DNA of 64,000 nucleotides from Gavia stellata. Its lineage: Eukaryota; Chordata; Aves; Gaviiformes; Gaviidae. Shown one piece after another: positions 34,066 through 48,708 of this stretch. Made by a program: the position numbers and the translations under genes. Location: assembly GCF_030936135.1 (NCBI RefSeq), contig NC_082596.1:101269383-101333382 (forward strand), in the 5' to 3' direction. Under the pieces are notes generated by a model, which was given only the letters and a program-made list of their open reading frames with translations, searched no databases and was not told where the DNA came from. The stretch's first letter is position 1. Each line of letters starts with the position of its first letter.

Positions 34066-37000
34066 CCTAGCAGAACAACAAGGTAATTTGTGATGTCAGA
34101 AACAACACACTCATCTTTTTCATAAAATATCCTGGATCCACATATGACATCTTTAATCTAGCAGATGTCAGCTCTCTGCCACATGTTAAAATTTAGTTTG
34201 ACTGTGCTTAGCTAGTTGGTGTAAAGTAAATTAATTCTTGTTATTTAATAGTATGACGATGAAATATGGGTTACTCCACACTTGACTCTGTGTCCTAGAT
34301 AGTAACACATGAATTTTTTAATAGGATCCACTTTCCTTATATTCAAAATCAGTCATGAGAGAGATAAATGAGGCTAATAATAAACAAACCTTGCAAAGGC
34401 CTTTGGGATCCAACAGAAACGAGGTTCAGATGGCTGCGCAGTGATGGAGATTCCCCACAGCTCACGTAGAGGAATGACTGCCAAGTGTTAGCAGTCACAC
34501 AGCAGCAGCTCCCAGAGGGCATTTCTCCACAATGGCAAAACAACCTCAGCCAAGGGAAACGTATGTGACATCCAGGTTAGGAAGTCCCAGAGCATCTCAT
34601 TGTTTGATATTAAGATGTTCTTTCATGAGAAAAATTACTCTACACATACCTGATTTTCAAATTCTCTCTCCCCGTGACACTGAAATGGGCCATAGTTGAA
34701 GACAGACCACTGGGATTATCAGCCAGATCAGCTACTGCTGCTACAACTATCAGATGAATTAAAGGAGGCAGAATAGCAGTGTCCTCATTTTTAAGGTAAT
34801 TAGTGATGGAAAAGATTTATGGCCACTGCATTTATCGACTGTTTAATTTATTGGGCAAATAGCCCTGTGAAGGAAACAAATGTGAACTGTGTAGAAGGAT
34901 TCCAGTAAAAGATTAGGCTGAAAAATGTCTTTCAAATAGTGACTGGAAACATCTTGCAAACATCTTGTTCACCGCTTACTTCTGTAGCAGTTGTTGGCAT
35001 CCTGCATGTCATATAACCCCGAGTCTGATCAGGCAGCCATGGATTACAGGGGACTCTGGACCAGGTTTTAAGGCTTTACTGCATACGAAAGGCTAAACTT
35101 CCTCCTCAGAAGTGATCAGGCAGCTCAGAGGGCAAAACTATAGATCCCCAATCATTAGAGATGCAGAGAAAATAAGGATGTAGAATTATTAGGGACCATT
35201 AATACTTATTATCAAGATCTGTTAAAAAATACAGATGCAAAGAGATCTCCTTCCCCAATCTACAGTGCTGCAATGCAGCATCCCTCCTGCTCAGGTCTAG
35301 GGGAAGGCTGAAGGAAGGATGGGCCACAGGCTCCAGCCCCTTCAGGCTGTGGTCTGGCATGGTGTGATGGATGGAAACAGAGGGCAGATGTCTCCTCCTG
35401 TGGCGTTTTACATGTCCCTTCCCACGAGCCCCAGGGTGAAGATGGAGGGAGCATCACAGGAAGCTCACTCAGCAGCTGGTGCATACTTGTGAGGAAGAAA
35501 TGAGGTTTTGGAGCCAGGCATTTGGTGGTCTGGGGCTTAAACTCATGAAAGGGTTATTGCAGGAAGTTCACAGGCGCATGTCATATACAATGTGGAAAAG
35601 ATGTCACAAGATTATTGATGAGGCTAGGTCATTAGCCAAGGGTGACATGTATTTTGGTGGATGATTGCCAACTGAAATGACCATCTATGTCAAATCAAAT
35701 TAAACTGGCCATCAGTATACTTGTCAGCTAAAAATAAAAAAAAATCAAGTAAGAAAGACTTTATTTTCTGAACTGTCAGTTCAGTTCTACAACCCTGAAA
35801 ACCTGGGCTCACCACCAAGTAGATGGTGAGCACACACTTAACTTGCAGCATTCAGGCCGTCTCTACAAGGTTAGGAGAGCTATTGGTGTGCTAAAAATTC
35901 AGAATAAAGCTAAAATGCCTTTGTTGGCAGTATGTTTGACAATTGGCAGGATCAAAATCTCTCTGACTATTTTTAATATCTAATTCTTGTTGTCTATGGA
36001 TGAAGCCAGTTAAAAATTGGTTTTGCAAGGAATAGAAATTTTTTCTTCTAAATTTTCTCATGGAAAAAAAAAATCATTACTCTCAATGCAAAATATCCCA
36101 CCCCATTAAAAAAAAAAACAACTAAGTGTTATTTTAGCAAAAGAAAAATCTGTTTGGGGGAGGTTTCTAATTTTCTTTGACAAAGACAGAGAAGATAGTT
36201 TTATGATTGTTCTTAATGGAAAGAAACATCTCCAAACTGCTCCTTTTTTGACTGAAATTATTTCAGCCGTCTCTACCTGAAAATGCCTTTTCCTGTGACG
36301 AATGAAACTGGAGGATACGGTGTGCCAGCCTAGTCCCTGGAGCCTCATGCTGTTGTTTATTGCTTTGGCTAAGCAGAGGTGATGCAATGGAAAGGGAAAG
36401 ACTGCATAGTTCATTTTTCCACCCGAAAGACAGGACTTCCCTATTTCTCTGGGCCTGAGCAGCTGTGCATGGTGCTGCCTCTTTCGTCTCATGCAGTGAG
36501 GACTCCCCATCCTATTTCAGTCTGCTGAAATCACCACCTTTTCCTAGAGTGCTAGAATTAAAGTAGCTTAATGAGTTTGCATACATCAGCCAAACTTCCT
36601 TCAGTGACATTTAAACTAATGTAATTTATCTCACAGTTGCTGTGGACTAATGCATAGGATCAACTCCCATTGCTCACCTTATGCCTGGTAATAGGCATTA
36701 AGTTGCTGCCATCGGATGCTGTGTCTGAGCCCTCAAGTCCTAGGGAAGCACCACCAGCTGCTCCGCTGATGCCAGTGTGTTGTCCATCTTGTCCAATATT
36801 ATCTTGCCAAGAGTGGGCAGGTTGAATACCTCTACGGAAAAAAACAAACCCCAAACACTCAAAAACCTTACGTATGACGCAGACTGCCTCTCCTACAGAT
36901 CTCGTCCTATTCTACCGAAGTTTAAATCCTGAAACTGATGATTATCTGCCTTGCAGTCTCCCTGTTCCACTTTTCAGGATTAAATTTTCTCAGTCCAGAT

Positions 37001-38929
37001 ATCCTTTTCCACTCGGGAAATATTTCCCTCATTAATATCGCCAACCAAAGGAGAATATTCATGTGACACCCCTGAGAAATGTGGGCCATCTGTCCTTGGC
37101 CACCAACTAAGCCACTGTTGGGGCACTGCCGGCTTTCCACAGGCTTTCCGGGGGTTTACTGATCTCAAGTTAGAGCTTAGACCAAAATTCAAAAATAGTG
37201 AACATCAACAGATGTGAAACTCTGCCAACCTAGGTCACACTGAAATCCTAATGTTCGCCTGTCTGTCTTGGGTGAGCACATTTGTTGACCCCTTTGATTC
37301 ACCCGACTTTGGATGCCTATCATTTCAGTGGCCTGTGTGGGAAATTGTCCTGGTAACACAGATCCCATCAGTGGAAATTTCGCTGGAGTTGCACTCCCTA
37401 TAGCAAATGAAATCCTGAATAACAACCAGCTTCCCACATCTGTAAGTGTTTGCTTTGTGGCTAAAACATTTCACACTTGGTGCAAACCCACATGCAGTTT
37501 GAAAAGTGCAGGCAGCATTCCCACAAATACCCAATGGCAGTGTTCATTTTGTCCCAGCTCTGAGGTTGAAAGACTCTTCTGCAGAGGAGTAGTGCAACAG
37601 CAGCATGCCTCTTAACCTAGGAGGATTTAGGGAGTGTGAGAATTATGAGATTCATTCTCTGAAAATACTCAGAAATATACTTCTGGGAGAGTACAGTGAA
37701 GCATATTTTCACATAATGTTCACAAATACTTGCTCAAATTGGATTTTGAATTGACTATCACAGAATCAGACAAGACACATAGCTCTTGGTGCCAATTCCA
37801 TCCAGTCAGACAACACAAATGTAGCATTCAACTAGTGTTGGTCCATGCAGTTTGAAGTACAAATATACTTAAATGCTTCCAAAGCAATTAACGGAAAAAT
37901 ACTCCTGGGCTATATGGGGGAGATTAATTTTCAATAACCTATTCGTGTGTTAAATGATTCATTAAAAATTAGTCTACACCACCCAATCACAAAGTGGTTT
38001 TTTTTAGGGAGTCAAGAAAAGAAGAGAAGGGGTAAAATACTCATTAAGATTACAGCATGAAAACTTTGAATGCTGAGCACTGAAAAACTTCACATGTTTC
38101 TGTACAGCAAAAATTAGCCTCACCTTTTCCCCCTGCTCTTTCATAATTTAAAACTCACTTGCTTTTGAAAGTTCAAGTCTGTCATGTAGTTAATCCTCAC
38201 TGAGAGCTAGTGTAGATGACATGTTTGAAAATAATTGGTTTTAGGAATAAGAACATTATCAGTGCTGAAATTCCCTGTCTTCTTTTAGTGTTATCCAACT
38301 CTTGCAAGTGGATTTAGTAAAACACAGCTCAAAATAGTCCAGTTATAATTTGACTAGAAAATCAACTCTTTTTTTATTGTTAGCTTTTATTACCTGCCAC
38401 TATACAAACTTTCTGTTATCTTAGTGGCACAGCACTACTGAGGAAAATCTGTTTCAATTGACCATTCCTGCAGCCACCTCAGCATCACTACAGTCAAACA
38501 CCTCTCTATGTTAAAAGAATGATAAGACTGAAAACTCAAGCATTTGAAAGTTAGAAAAGTTGTGGAAAAGTTAGAAACTGTATTATATGTTAAAATACAG
38601 GCTCCAGTTACATGGTGGCACACTATATTTTCAAAAGAGGTGTTGTCCAAATACACCATTATTCAGTATTTCTTTGAAGGAAAATAAAATATGCAGCACA
38701 CATGACAAAACACCAAACAGAAGATTATTTAATTTTCTCCTGGATGTTTCTAATACACTCTCACCTTAATACTTGAGCAGAGCTAAAGCAATGATACATT
38801 TATATTCAACAGCACTGCTAGGGAAAAGTGCTAGAGACAGTAAAGCCTCGCTCGTGAATTAAGTGGTTTTGAACACCCAAGATGAGATATCTACAACTTC
38901 AGTATTCAGATATTGTGTCCAAATTGTAG
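34066..38929. other. Intergenic DNA, nothing recognised
   Basis: AT-rich unique DNA with A/T runs (for example 35731-35750 and 36066-36120). No exon, RNA gene or clear repeat was identified. Confidence 0.5.
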
Positions 38930-39420
38930 TTCTCATCTTAGAAATGCAGCCCTGGAAGGGAACTCCTAGATCATGCAATCCAGGGTCCTGCACTTGCAGG
39001 CAATGCCTTTGTAGGCTCCCTTTCATCAATTGCTCAAGCTTCACCTTAAAGCTAATTGGGTTATTTTGGCTTCACGGCACCCAGTGGAAGCCTGTGTGGG
39101 GACCTCATCACTTTGATAGTAGAAAGAGCTTCTCATTTCCAGTCTAGACTGATTCCCAGGCATTTTAAAAACCACTTGCTATGATGCTAAACTGACTTTT
39201 TTAAGAAACACTTTTCCGTCTCCAAGGTATTTGCAGATAGCAATTCTAGCTTTTGTCAGCTTTTTCGTTGCTAGGCTAAACAAGACAAATTCAGTCTTCT
39301 CTCAGAAGATAGCCAGTCCGCTCCCTCTGTTTCCACTGGTGTCCCTGCCCTGCTCCTGTTCCAGTTGAAGTGCATTGCTCCTAAAATGGGGAAACCAAGT
39401 CTGGACCTGTAAGCCTGTCA
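38930..39420 (-). mobile_element. Ancient CR1 fragment, antisense
   Basis: Reading the + strand, the passage runs through features of an old CR1 in reverse orientation: CTCCTAGATCATGCAATCCAG, then TTGCTCAAGCTTCACCTTAA followed by AGCTAATTGGGTTATTTTGG, later GTATTTGCAGATAGCAATTC, then AGGCTAAACAAGACAAATTC and finally CCTGTTCCAGTTGAAG. The order agrees with CR1 subfamilies known from turtles, crocodiles and birds. It is several hundred bases long, heavily mutated and without coding ability. Confidence 0.7.
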
Positions 39421-42400
39421 TATGGTCATCTTCCAAAAAATGTACTGTGCTCAGGCTAAGTTATAGACAAATGAAAACAGCAGTTTAGAGTGGAAAGGGT
39501 CAGGTGGTCTCGAGGTGGCAGGGCTGATTTCACAGGTAACACCAGCAGTTCCAGACCAAGGATGGAGCCCAAGTCTCTGCTTGTGGTGAGGCTGGGCCAC
39601 TGACTGGAGATTCACAGAGACATCCAGTAGCTCAAGGAGCCAAACTCTGACCCCAGCTGAGGGGAAGGGATGAAATTTCTGCTTTTCCGTTACGCTCTTA
39701 GTTGTTCTAAGTAAAGTCAAGGGGTCTGTAGATCTGGGGTGGGGGAGCTGCTGCAGTTTGGGGCCTTTTTCTGTTGCCTGAATAGGCTTCCTGTCAGAGG
39801 AGTTGTGCAGGATGACATATGGTATGGCACAGGACATGAATAATATCAGCTGGAGAGAAAAAAACGTTCCTAGATGTTACAGCCCTCTGGCCCGTCCTCT
39901 GCCTTTTTAACATCATCCATACTTTGAGTCAGTTCTCCAAGTAAGTAAATGCTTTACTCCCTCTAACTGTGTTTCTTTCCCTTTCTACACTGCTTTTGTA
40001 ATGTTGTCAAAAAAAGCAGTCAGGCTTAGGGGATGTTGGGAAAGCAGGGTAACACAGGCACAGATGCATCTGCTGCCACCATCCCTGTGAGGCCTCAGCA
40101 GCTTTTACAGCTCAGACAATTATCACAAGTTTGGCTGTTGCCAAAGCTTCTCTATTCATCATTTTCAGTATTTCAAATGAGAAATACATTCAAGCAAACA
40201 TAATAGTATATAGGTACACAACAATCAAAGAGCAGTGACTTATAGGTAGCGAGGAAAGTAAACTTTTCCGGAGATGCTGCTATGCAGAACAACACATAAA
40301 CTCAGTTGAAATGCCTGACATATAAAAGTTTCCAGGAGAGAGTCCCAGGCACTGATACAATTACTATAGCCATATCCCTTCTCTGAACATCTATTCATAA
40401 AAGTAGGTCCCCAGCTGCATGAATCATTGCCCCAGGAAGTGAAAGATGCACTGCAGAGATTCTGATCTGGATAGGCTGTTGCTCACTCCCTCAGCATCAT
40501 TCAGCGCTGTTAAAAATGCCCTACTTCATCCTGGAGGTAGTGGATGAAAGAAATCCTGTGTCTATCATTTCCACATCAGCTGTTTATGAGTTTGAAACAT
40601 ATATAGAGATGCTCTTTTGAGTGTGCATTTATAAGTATAAATATATATAGGTCTGTGTATGTATATGTGTATGTATACACACATAGACCTAGGTAGTATG
40701 CATTATAGACATGAGCCAAGTTTGCTATAAAAATTATATGCAACAATTAACAGGGAAACTACAAAGGACTACATTAGACTATATTAGACTGAGTAATGCC
40801 AAATAAATGTTAGTAATGCCAGTGCTGACAGGTTGATGAAAATAAATGTTTCTCAGTCACTGAACTGGACTTTCAAGTGTCTACCTGACTATCTAACTGT
40901 CTGTCTAGATAAGCACAAACCCTGAGAGCTCCCACATGGCAAGCACGTACTTGACAAGTGCCTCATCAGGATATTTGCCAATGTTTGAGTATATGGAAAG
41001 CATACGTTTTGTACTTAATTACTGAGAACGCAATGCTATATATTAGAAAGTGTACTACATACATTCTGCATATATGTGTCAAATGTATGTATTCTACAAG
41101 ATGTGACTCATAGTGTTTGTGTTCTACCTGCTGGAGAATTAGACCTCACTGGTCATTTTTTGGCTAGCAGTACACCATGGTTTAACAGTTTTGATGCTTG
41201 CTACGCTATCTCTGTAAAAGAGACTTTACTAGCATCTCTGATGGTCAGCTGAGTCTCTAGCCTGACAGGTCAGAAGGAGAGGTAGACCTTGGTGGAAGAG
41301 CCAGACATAACCCTGAATACATTTCTCTTTTTTTGTCCCGTGGATGTAAGCCAGACTCCCGGTCAACATTAGCACCCTTGAAAACGTTCCGGAGTTTTGT
41401 GGTACCCACCCCCCACCAGTGCATGGGGTAAATGCAGAGCAGCACTGTGCTTGGGGAGACAAGACACCCACAGCAAGTACAGCTGAGGATTAGGACAGGT
41501 GAAGGAGCGGGAGTTGTGACCATCTTCCCCACAGGCCTGCAGATCTATCTTTCCAATCTGTGATTCTGCTTAATTCTGGCAGGGAATCTTGTAGCGAAGT
41601 GCCCCATGCGTGGGAGTGGGATAAATAGCACAGACTTAGATCACTCAGTGTGTGCATGTCTGTGTACACCAAGCCCAAGACGCACCAGCAGCCACACGCT
41701 CTCCATACGGCAGTTCATAGCCGCACCTAGCACCCAACTTACCCTAAAGTCAAGTGAAGGAGCAGCTGTCCATCTGGTGCACCCCTGGACAGGCCTGGGA
41801 ATCTGTGGGGACAGGAAGGGATGCCTCCGACTTTCCCCAAATGTGAGCTATCCCGTGGAGGCAGCAGAGCCTGCAGGTGGTCTTTGCAGTGCCATGTACA
41901 CAACTCTGCAGGCTGTGAGTGCATCGATGCAGCGTGATTATGTTTCTGTGACTCCCTTCTCATGGACTGTCCAAGGTTTGGGTGGCTTGAATCCGAAGGG
42001 CAGCCTGAGAGAGGAGACATAGCAAGTCAATGGCCAGACATCTCGTGCCTTTGGTTCTTTTCTCAGCTTGAAATTCACCTGGGTGGAAAGGACCTGGTGA
42101 GACAAATGTTGGCACTTTGGGTACCCGATGGGGCATTGGCAAGGCAGCAGCAGTGGAGAAGTCAGTGCCAGCAAGTTACCTGCAGGTATATGCTACCAAA
42201 GAGGATAGTGTTGGATGCCAGTCAGCCAACGCAGCTATGCTTAGGCAGGCAGCACATCCCTACTCCCTGCGGGTGGGTGTTTGTAGACCACTGCTCTAGC
42301 CCATGCACTGAAGTTATTCTGCTGCTTCTTACCCCAGAGATGTAGGTTATGGGGATGGGGGAGAGAGGCAGAAGGATTTCACCTCCTGTTCTTCTTTGTG

Positions 42401-45400
42401 AGTTTCTTATCCCTGTTACTCACTGGGTTCCCACACAGGATAGCAGAAGGAACAGGTACTGGTGATCTTCTACTGCAAATAATGCAAGACATTTGAGGCA
42501 CATATATTGTGCCTCAAAAACCATTAGGCTAGACTTTGCGCCTCAGACAATAGATCTCCTACCATAGCACCTCAGGGCAGCCTCTGTGACCGTTTCCGTC
42601 ACGTCAAGATATTTTTCCTCTCTACCAAAGCAGTCACAATATTTGTAGTTGGTGAAGACAGGGTAAAGGGCTGCCGATACCTGCAGATGGCTACATGAGT
42701 TATGGCACAGAGCAAACTAATCAGAGAGATATGCACAGCAGATTTTATTTTCCCATCTGTGAGATGCACATTGGGATCCACATTCCTGTAAAAGAAAACA
42801 TTAAAACCATCCGCTATCTCTGGAAAACTGCTGAATGACAGCATGGGGAAAAGGGGGTTTCTCAACGACAGGGCTGTCTACTAAACAAGAAATAGCTCCA
42901 GTCAATGTTACCTGTGCTAAACACAAGTAGACGAGTTGACTATGTGTGTTTGCATCCCTATGGCGAGGTGTAGCTCCTGGGCCCTGGTGCAAGGAAGGAA
43001 ATGGGATTTCCCTATCCAGCTGTTCACTTATACCTTTCCACCTTCAGCCCAGCACCTGAGCCTCCCATGTCCCTAGGACACTGTGCAGCTGAATATCTCA
43101 CACCTGAGAGACGTGCTGCAGTTGTGGGCACATTATGGTAAACTGGTAAAATCAAGCATTTCAGAAAATAACTGTGGTGCTTGGGCTTTTTGCCATCCAC
43201 CCATTTTGCAAGTACCACTGTGATGTGCTAAAGCTGCTCTTCAAGGCCCTAATTTTTCAGAAAATGCAGAGCAGAGAGTGCAAATGCCTAGTTGTCCCAA
43301 AGTAGACGAATTCATCCTCCACAAATAAGTCATCTGAAAAAAGAGAGACCATGTTATCTCAGATCCTCAAATAAAATTACTATTTTGTGGAAGCCCTGAT
43401 CACTTCAGTCATTTCATGAGAAGCAGCACCTACATGTATAAGCACACACATACACACCAGACGCTCTGCATAGGCATATGTGTACATGTGCATATGTACA
43501 CACAGGTACCGTGTACATCTATACATTCATAGGCTATAGATAGGTACAACATCTACATGTAGTCTCATAGTTAAATGAGCAATTTTTAATATCCAGGCGT
43601 AGGTGTGGATACTATGTGTGTCTCCCTCCCACGGGCATTTATAACTGTGTGCCTCTCTTCACACACATGCACAGCCTGTATCTGCATAAAAAGGCTAGAA
43701 GTCGGCATCAGCAGCGTTCTGCTCTTCCTGAAGGAAGAGCTGATGTGTGTAATAGCTCCAACTGGAGCAGGAGCGGGCAGCTCGTCCCAGCAGTACACTG
43801 CGGTTTCCTAGGTAACTGAACTTGAAATAAGGTGATGTCTGGAACCAGGTTTTATCAAATCAATCTGCTGAAGGTGCATACATGGGGAAAAAACCCACCC
43901 ATGTAGGATCCTGCTCACTATAAAAGCCAACAATATACCACTTTTTTATTTTGGTAATTGAAGAGTTTGTTGTCTTTTAATGATCAGCATTGACATTTTC
44001 CCATTGAAGCCATCTGTGCGGGCAGGGGCGTGTAGAAAATATGACTGTGCATGTTATGCATTATTTACGCAAGGCCACAGCTATGTGCTTTGCAGACAAA
44101 TGAAGAAAAGACAGACCCCTGCCTTGGGGAGGCTGCACGATGAGTGCAGGTCCCACCTTGCCTCTTTCTGGTACCTCGCTTTACCCACGTGAGCAGCCCG
44201 AGTACAGCAGCCAGACTGACACAGGCCAAGTTTCCTCCTCTGTCATAGACCTCCCACATGATGGTGGGCCACATGGTTGGGGCAAGGTCTGCAAAAATAT
44301 TTGTGTGCTTACCTAGAGTGTCTGGCTGAATCTGAGATGAGTAGGAGGGAGGGCAATAGCTGTAGGAAAATGAAGCGTAGCTTCTCTGGTTATACCTCTG
44401 CCCAAAAAACCTAGATGAGATGAGGGCCTAGGATCCAGAGCACATTTGCCTCTACTGTTTAATTACGTCCATCATGCTTTTGGCTTGTGCCAGGTAGCAC
44501 TTAAACAATTCCTAAGCATTGTCTGAGCATGCCATGGGCCAGGTAACATATGCCACTCTGGTATGTCGTCCTGCACTGGCTTCCAGCAGAATTTCTCTTC
44601 GTGCAACCCTCTTGCTCTCACATGAGTCCTCAAATCACTCTGAACTCAGCATCATCCTGTTAAAAAACCTCACTAGTAGGAGCTGCTTTTTGCCATTTCT
44701 TTTATTAGATGGGACAACTGCACTTGGTAATAGCAGGATCATGGGAGCAACCAACACGGCTATTCTTATTGCAACCTAAGAGGGACCAAGAGCAAGAATG
44801 GTGGAGTCTCTCACTATCTGCTTTTAGACTAAGGGAAATGGAGGAAAGGCTTCCACAAGCCCATTGCCCAGAGTAGGGACTAAATAACCCAGCTAAACCT
44901 GGCTTATATGCAAGTGTCCAGCCAGAACCACCTATTCACCAGGAATGCATCTGACACCAAACTGTACCGGCTCTGTGAGAGAGAGACTGCCACCATATCC
45001 CTCAGCAAACCTGGCCCAAGACCAGAGATCCTGCCCATCCAGGTTCAAGCACCCCTCTTCGTAACCCTTGTGAGGAACTGGAGCCCTCTACATTGTAGGT
45101 GTGGATGCAGAGGATGCCGGACACAGCCCCCCATTTCCTCAACTGATGGTCTTCCACAGCAACTGCATCAGACAAAACAGCAGTAGCCTGGGACCACATC
45201 TGCTCAACAACCCAGTGTGTCACCAAGCTGGGAACCACTTCTCACCCATGCCCAGCATGTACATGGGGTAAATGTGATGTCTTTTCCTGGCTGGACACTG
45301 AGGACAGTTTACCCTTTCCCTTCTTTCCCTTTCTCTTCCCCTTTCCTTTTTCCTCTCTTGTTTTTATTTTCACCAAAAAGTAACTTTCATAATGAGAACT

Positions 45401-48400
45401 GATGTATCCCATCGGCTATGGACTCTGCTAATACTTCTTTGTGCATGTGAATCTGTCTCAACGTTCTTTGTTGCAACACCTGGGACTTTTACTAGTGCAT
45501 GATGTTTAAGGCCATCCAAAGGAGATAGACTTCATCCTTCAGGCGATAACCTACCAACATGGGTAGCCAGAAAAGAGCAGAGCAGCCCAGCACTATTCAG
45601 TGTCATCAGGCAGGAGCCTTTCACAGAGCAGCCCATCCTCCTCTGGAAATATCCTCTGCTTGCTATTTGGGCACTGGTTGCAGCAGTGGGCACTACATCC
45701 GCTGTCTGTACAGCACAGGCTGCAAACAGCAAAAGCACAGTGACTTGTTCCAGGAAAGACAGCCTGACTCCATCCCAACCTCATCCTGAGACCAGTGAAG
45801 TGGTGCTGGGGGAAGAGGAAGAAAACCCAGAGCCTCGTAGAAGGCATGCTCTGTGAGGATGCCCCACAGAGCAGTTGTGGGAGGGCAGTTTGTCCAACAG
45901 TCTCCGACCCCTCCACCCCACTCCAACCTCCCTGCTGACCCCACATTGCTTGTACCTGATCAGAAGGAGTCAGAGATTGCAAGTCTACAGAGGTGGCATC
46001 TCTCTTCTCTGCTGGGATGGGATTAATCTGATGTGGCCAACCGTGCCTCTGCTGGCTCCAACCCAAAGGAGGTGGCTGACCCCGTTCCCCTGGGCCTGGA
46101 GAGGCAGCATAGGCAGATACAGCACCCACTTAACCAGAAACTGCTAACCAGGGGGTGAAGCCGGCAGAGCCCAGTTTCAGTGCCCGAGCATGTCATGGTG
46201 CCTCACACGTGGGGCAGGGGAGAAGGGACTGGGGGATATGTAAGAGGTATGTGGCCTTCCCCGTGGGACACAGTTCATGACACAGCCTGTGCCTACTAAC
46301 TTGTGGTCCCATTCAGGGGTGACCCCGTTAGCCCTCACAGCCCACATGGTGCTTCTGGCCTCAGGGGCACCAGACAGCTCTGGGAATGTTTGCTGCTATT
46401 ATTAACACAGACATGGTGTCTGTGCCCATCTGCAGCACTTCCCTTACCTCACCGGGGTGTCGTGAGGACAAGTACCTTAAAAGACTGAGTCAAATGGGGC
46501 ATCAGAATAATGGAGATCATAAGAGCACTGGTTATAACAGCAGAAGATGATGACACATCAGTGCCTATCTTTCCATCACGTTTTGTTTAGTCTGGTGTTT
46601 CTAATACCCATGACAGACCCGTGTCCAGGACAAAGGCTCCTGAGGAGGCTGGACCAGCAGCACCAGGAATGCCTCGTGCTGTTGTCACTGCTCCATTCAA
46701 AGGGATACAGGGAGGCTTTCAGTAATCTGAATATCCCACTTTGGTCTGAACACGGTCTGCATTTAGCCTCTGACTTTTCTTACTGTGCCTGGCAGTGGTT
46801 TGGGGTGCAGAGCAGTGCTGCGGTTTGGGCTTTGGCAGCTGCAGGACACAGGAACCTCCAGAGCATCCCAGAGCATGGCCTACCCTGCATCCCATGCACC
46901 GTGTGCCCCATGACTGCCTGACAAAGCAGTTCCCACATGCTGGCAGGCAAATTGCTGGCATGCTCTGATATGGGGTTCCTGGGAGCCCTGGAGGGCTTGG
47001 CCATCATGCCCACAGGTTCAGTGTCTCTGCAGCCCTTGAGGACAGAGAGCCCCAGGGCTTCCTTTAGCTTGCAGCATCCTCCAAAGCTACTCGACACCCC
47101 AGGGTGTAAGAAGTCTTTAAAAGACAGGACACTCTCTGAGTTTATCCTGTGGCAAAGTAGGCTGGAGCAGCTTAGCAATCTGCAGTGCCCATTATCAGAG
47201 ACGCTATGTGATTTCCAAGGATGAATCCACGTTCCAACAGCTTCTTCCAAACTAAATCAGCTTTGGGATATATGATTGCAAAACCGCAGCAATTAGCAGA
47301 TGGCTCAGGATCAAGTCTGGGACCTGATGTGACCGCAGTCAAATGTGGAGGACAACTTCAGCTTCCAGTTTGGTACTGTGTCATCTTAATGTAAGTGGGG
47401 TTTTGGTTTTGCTTTTAACTGATGTCTAAACCAAAAAAGGAGGGATCTATTTTTATTTAGCAAGATATGCAGAAGCGTTATCAGCAAAAATATTGCCTGC
47501 AGTGTAGAGATGTTACATTTCATTTCAGGCAAATGCTGCTAGGGCTGCCTGGGATGTGACAAAACATCTGACTGATTGTTCTCCAAGTGCTGCTCTGTAG
47601 CCCTTGGAAAATCAACACATTAAGTTTTCACTATAGGCAAGCAATTAGGCACCGAACCATTCAAATGAAATCAAAATCTAATCTGGAGAGAAAACTGCAG
47701 AACATTTGCTTGCCGTTTTACCTCAGGAAGTTTCATTACCGCTGTACTCAGCACCAGCATGACCGGCCTTGGGACAGTGCGTCTGCGAGATGGGGTGCAC
47801 AGGGCAAGGGTGAAACCTGAGAGAGGGCTCAGTGATGAGCCTGAAAAACATGTTCACAAGTTGCTGAGTGTATGTTTGGGTGGGAAATTCTGTGCACCCA
47901 CCTAGCTCCCCTGCGGTACATCGTAGGGTCCTCAGCCCCTTCCCGTCCGCCCTGGGGAGACAGGTGACAGGGCTTTGCCCCGTCACTTCACCTGGGCTTT
48001 TCTAGTGCAGAAGCAGAGCACAGAGAGCAGTGGCAGGGGCAGGCTGCGTGCGCCTCTGTGTGAAATCAGGTCACAGCCCAGGCTCTCACCCAGAATCAAG
48101 AGTTGGAGAGCGCTCCTGGGTCTCCCAGTTCACCCATGGCTTTAGGGCTCAACGGAGTTAGCTAGCTTAATAAATAAAAAATCTATGCAGTGCCTTTAGT
48201 GATGCTCAGAGTCCCATGCCCAGGGAACAGAGTTAGGATAACAGTGTGTCCCTCTAGGTAGCATACGACATAAAATAGTTCGGACTGTCAGGAGCCAAAC
48301 CAAGACAAATAAGAACAAAAAACATATATTTAATAGAGAAGGAACAACTTACCAAGGACAGTGGTGAATTCTCCTGTTACATTCTCCCTCTAAGATCAAG

Positions 48401-48420
48401 TTGGGCAGTTTCTCTTGAAA
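39421..48420. other. Intergenic DNA, no gene recognised
   Basis: Nine kilobases of mainly unique DNA. AT-rich parts at 40560-41110 and 43430-43560 contain TATG/CACA-rich simple sequence and an imperfect hairpin at 40649-40690. Parts of 44.5-47.2 kb are more GC-rich and give somewhat longer antisense frames (for example 45593-46129). These lack domains, splice structure and coding-like composition. Confidence 0.5.
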
Positions 48421-48424
48421 TACA

Positions 48425-48545
48425 TGCTCTAGTTTGATCACAGCTCTTGCTCTGAAGTAGGAATTAGTTCAGTGAAGTCCTGAAGTCTGTGCTACGGGAG
48501 AAGTCTGACTGAGTTGCCACAATAGTCTCTTCCAGCCTTAAAAGT
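48425..48545 (+). mobile_element. Ancient CR1 3' fragment
   Basis: TTGATCACAGCTCTTGCTCT with GAAGTAGGAATTAGTTCAG and then CTGACTGAGTTGCCACAATA and GTCTCTTCCAGCCTTAAAA follows the pattern of an old sauropsid CR1 3' end (gactagatgaccacaatggtcccttcc...). It is diverged and lacks the terminal octamers. It sits immediately before a young CR1 tail. Confidence 0.5.
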
Positions 48546-48595
48546 GGGTGGACCACTACATTGTCCTTTCTCTTCCATCCAGCCTTATATTTCAT

Positions 48596-48708
48596 GTGTT
48601 GATGAGGCACTTAGGTACATGGTTTAGTGGTGGACTTGGCAGTGTTAGGTTTACGGTGGGACTTGATGATCGTAAAGGTCTTTTCCAACCTAAACGATTC
48701 TATGATTC
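48596..48708 (+). mobile_element. Young CR1 LINE 3' tail
   Basis: GTTGATGAGGCACTTAGGTA, then GGTTTAGTGGTGGACTTGG, TTGATGATCGTAAAGGTC and TTTTCCAACCTAAACGATTC, ending TATGATTC, is nearly the standard avian CR1 3' end. Low divergence marks it as the youngest CR1 copy in the window. Only about 110 bp are present. Confidence 0.9.

Noticed and set aside
43430..43560. TGTA/CACA-rich stretch as a possible microsatellite or hairpin
   Set aside because: The pattern is irregular, with no sustained unit and no long pairing arms.
45593..46129. 178-codon minus-strand frame
   Set aside because: No recognisable domain, no splice context, and comparable frames occur on the other strand. Likely chance in moderately GC-rich DNA.
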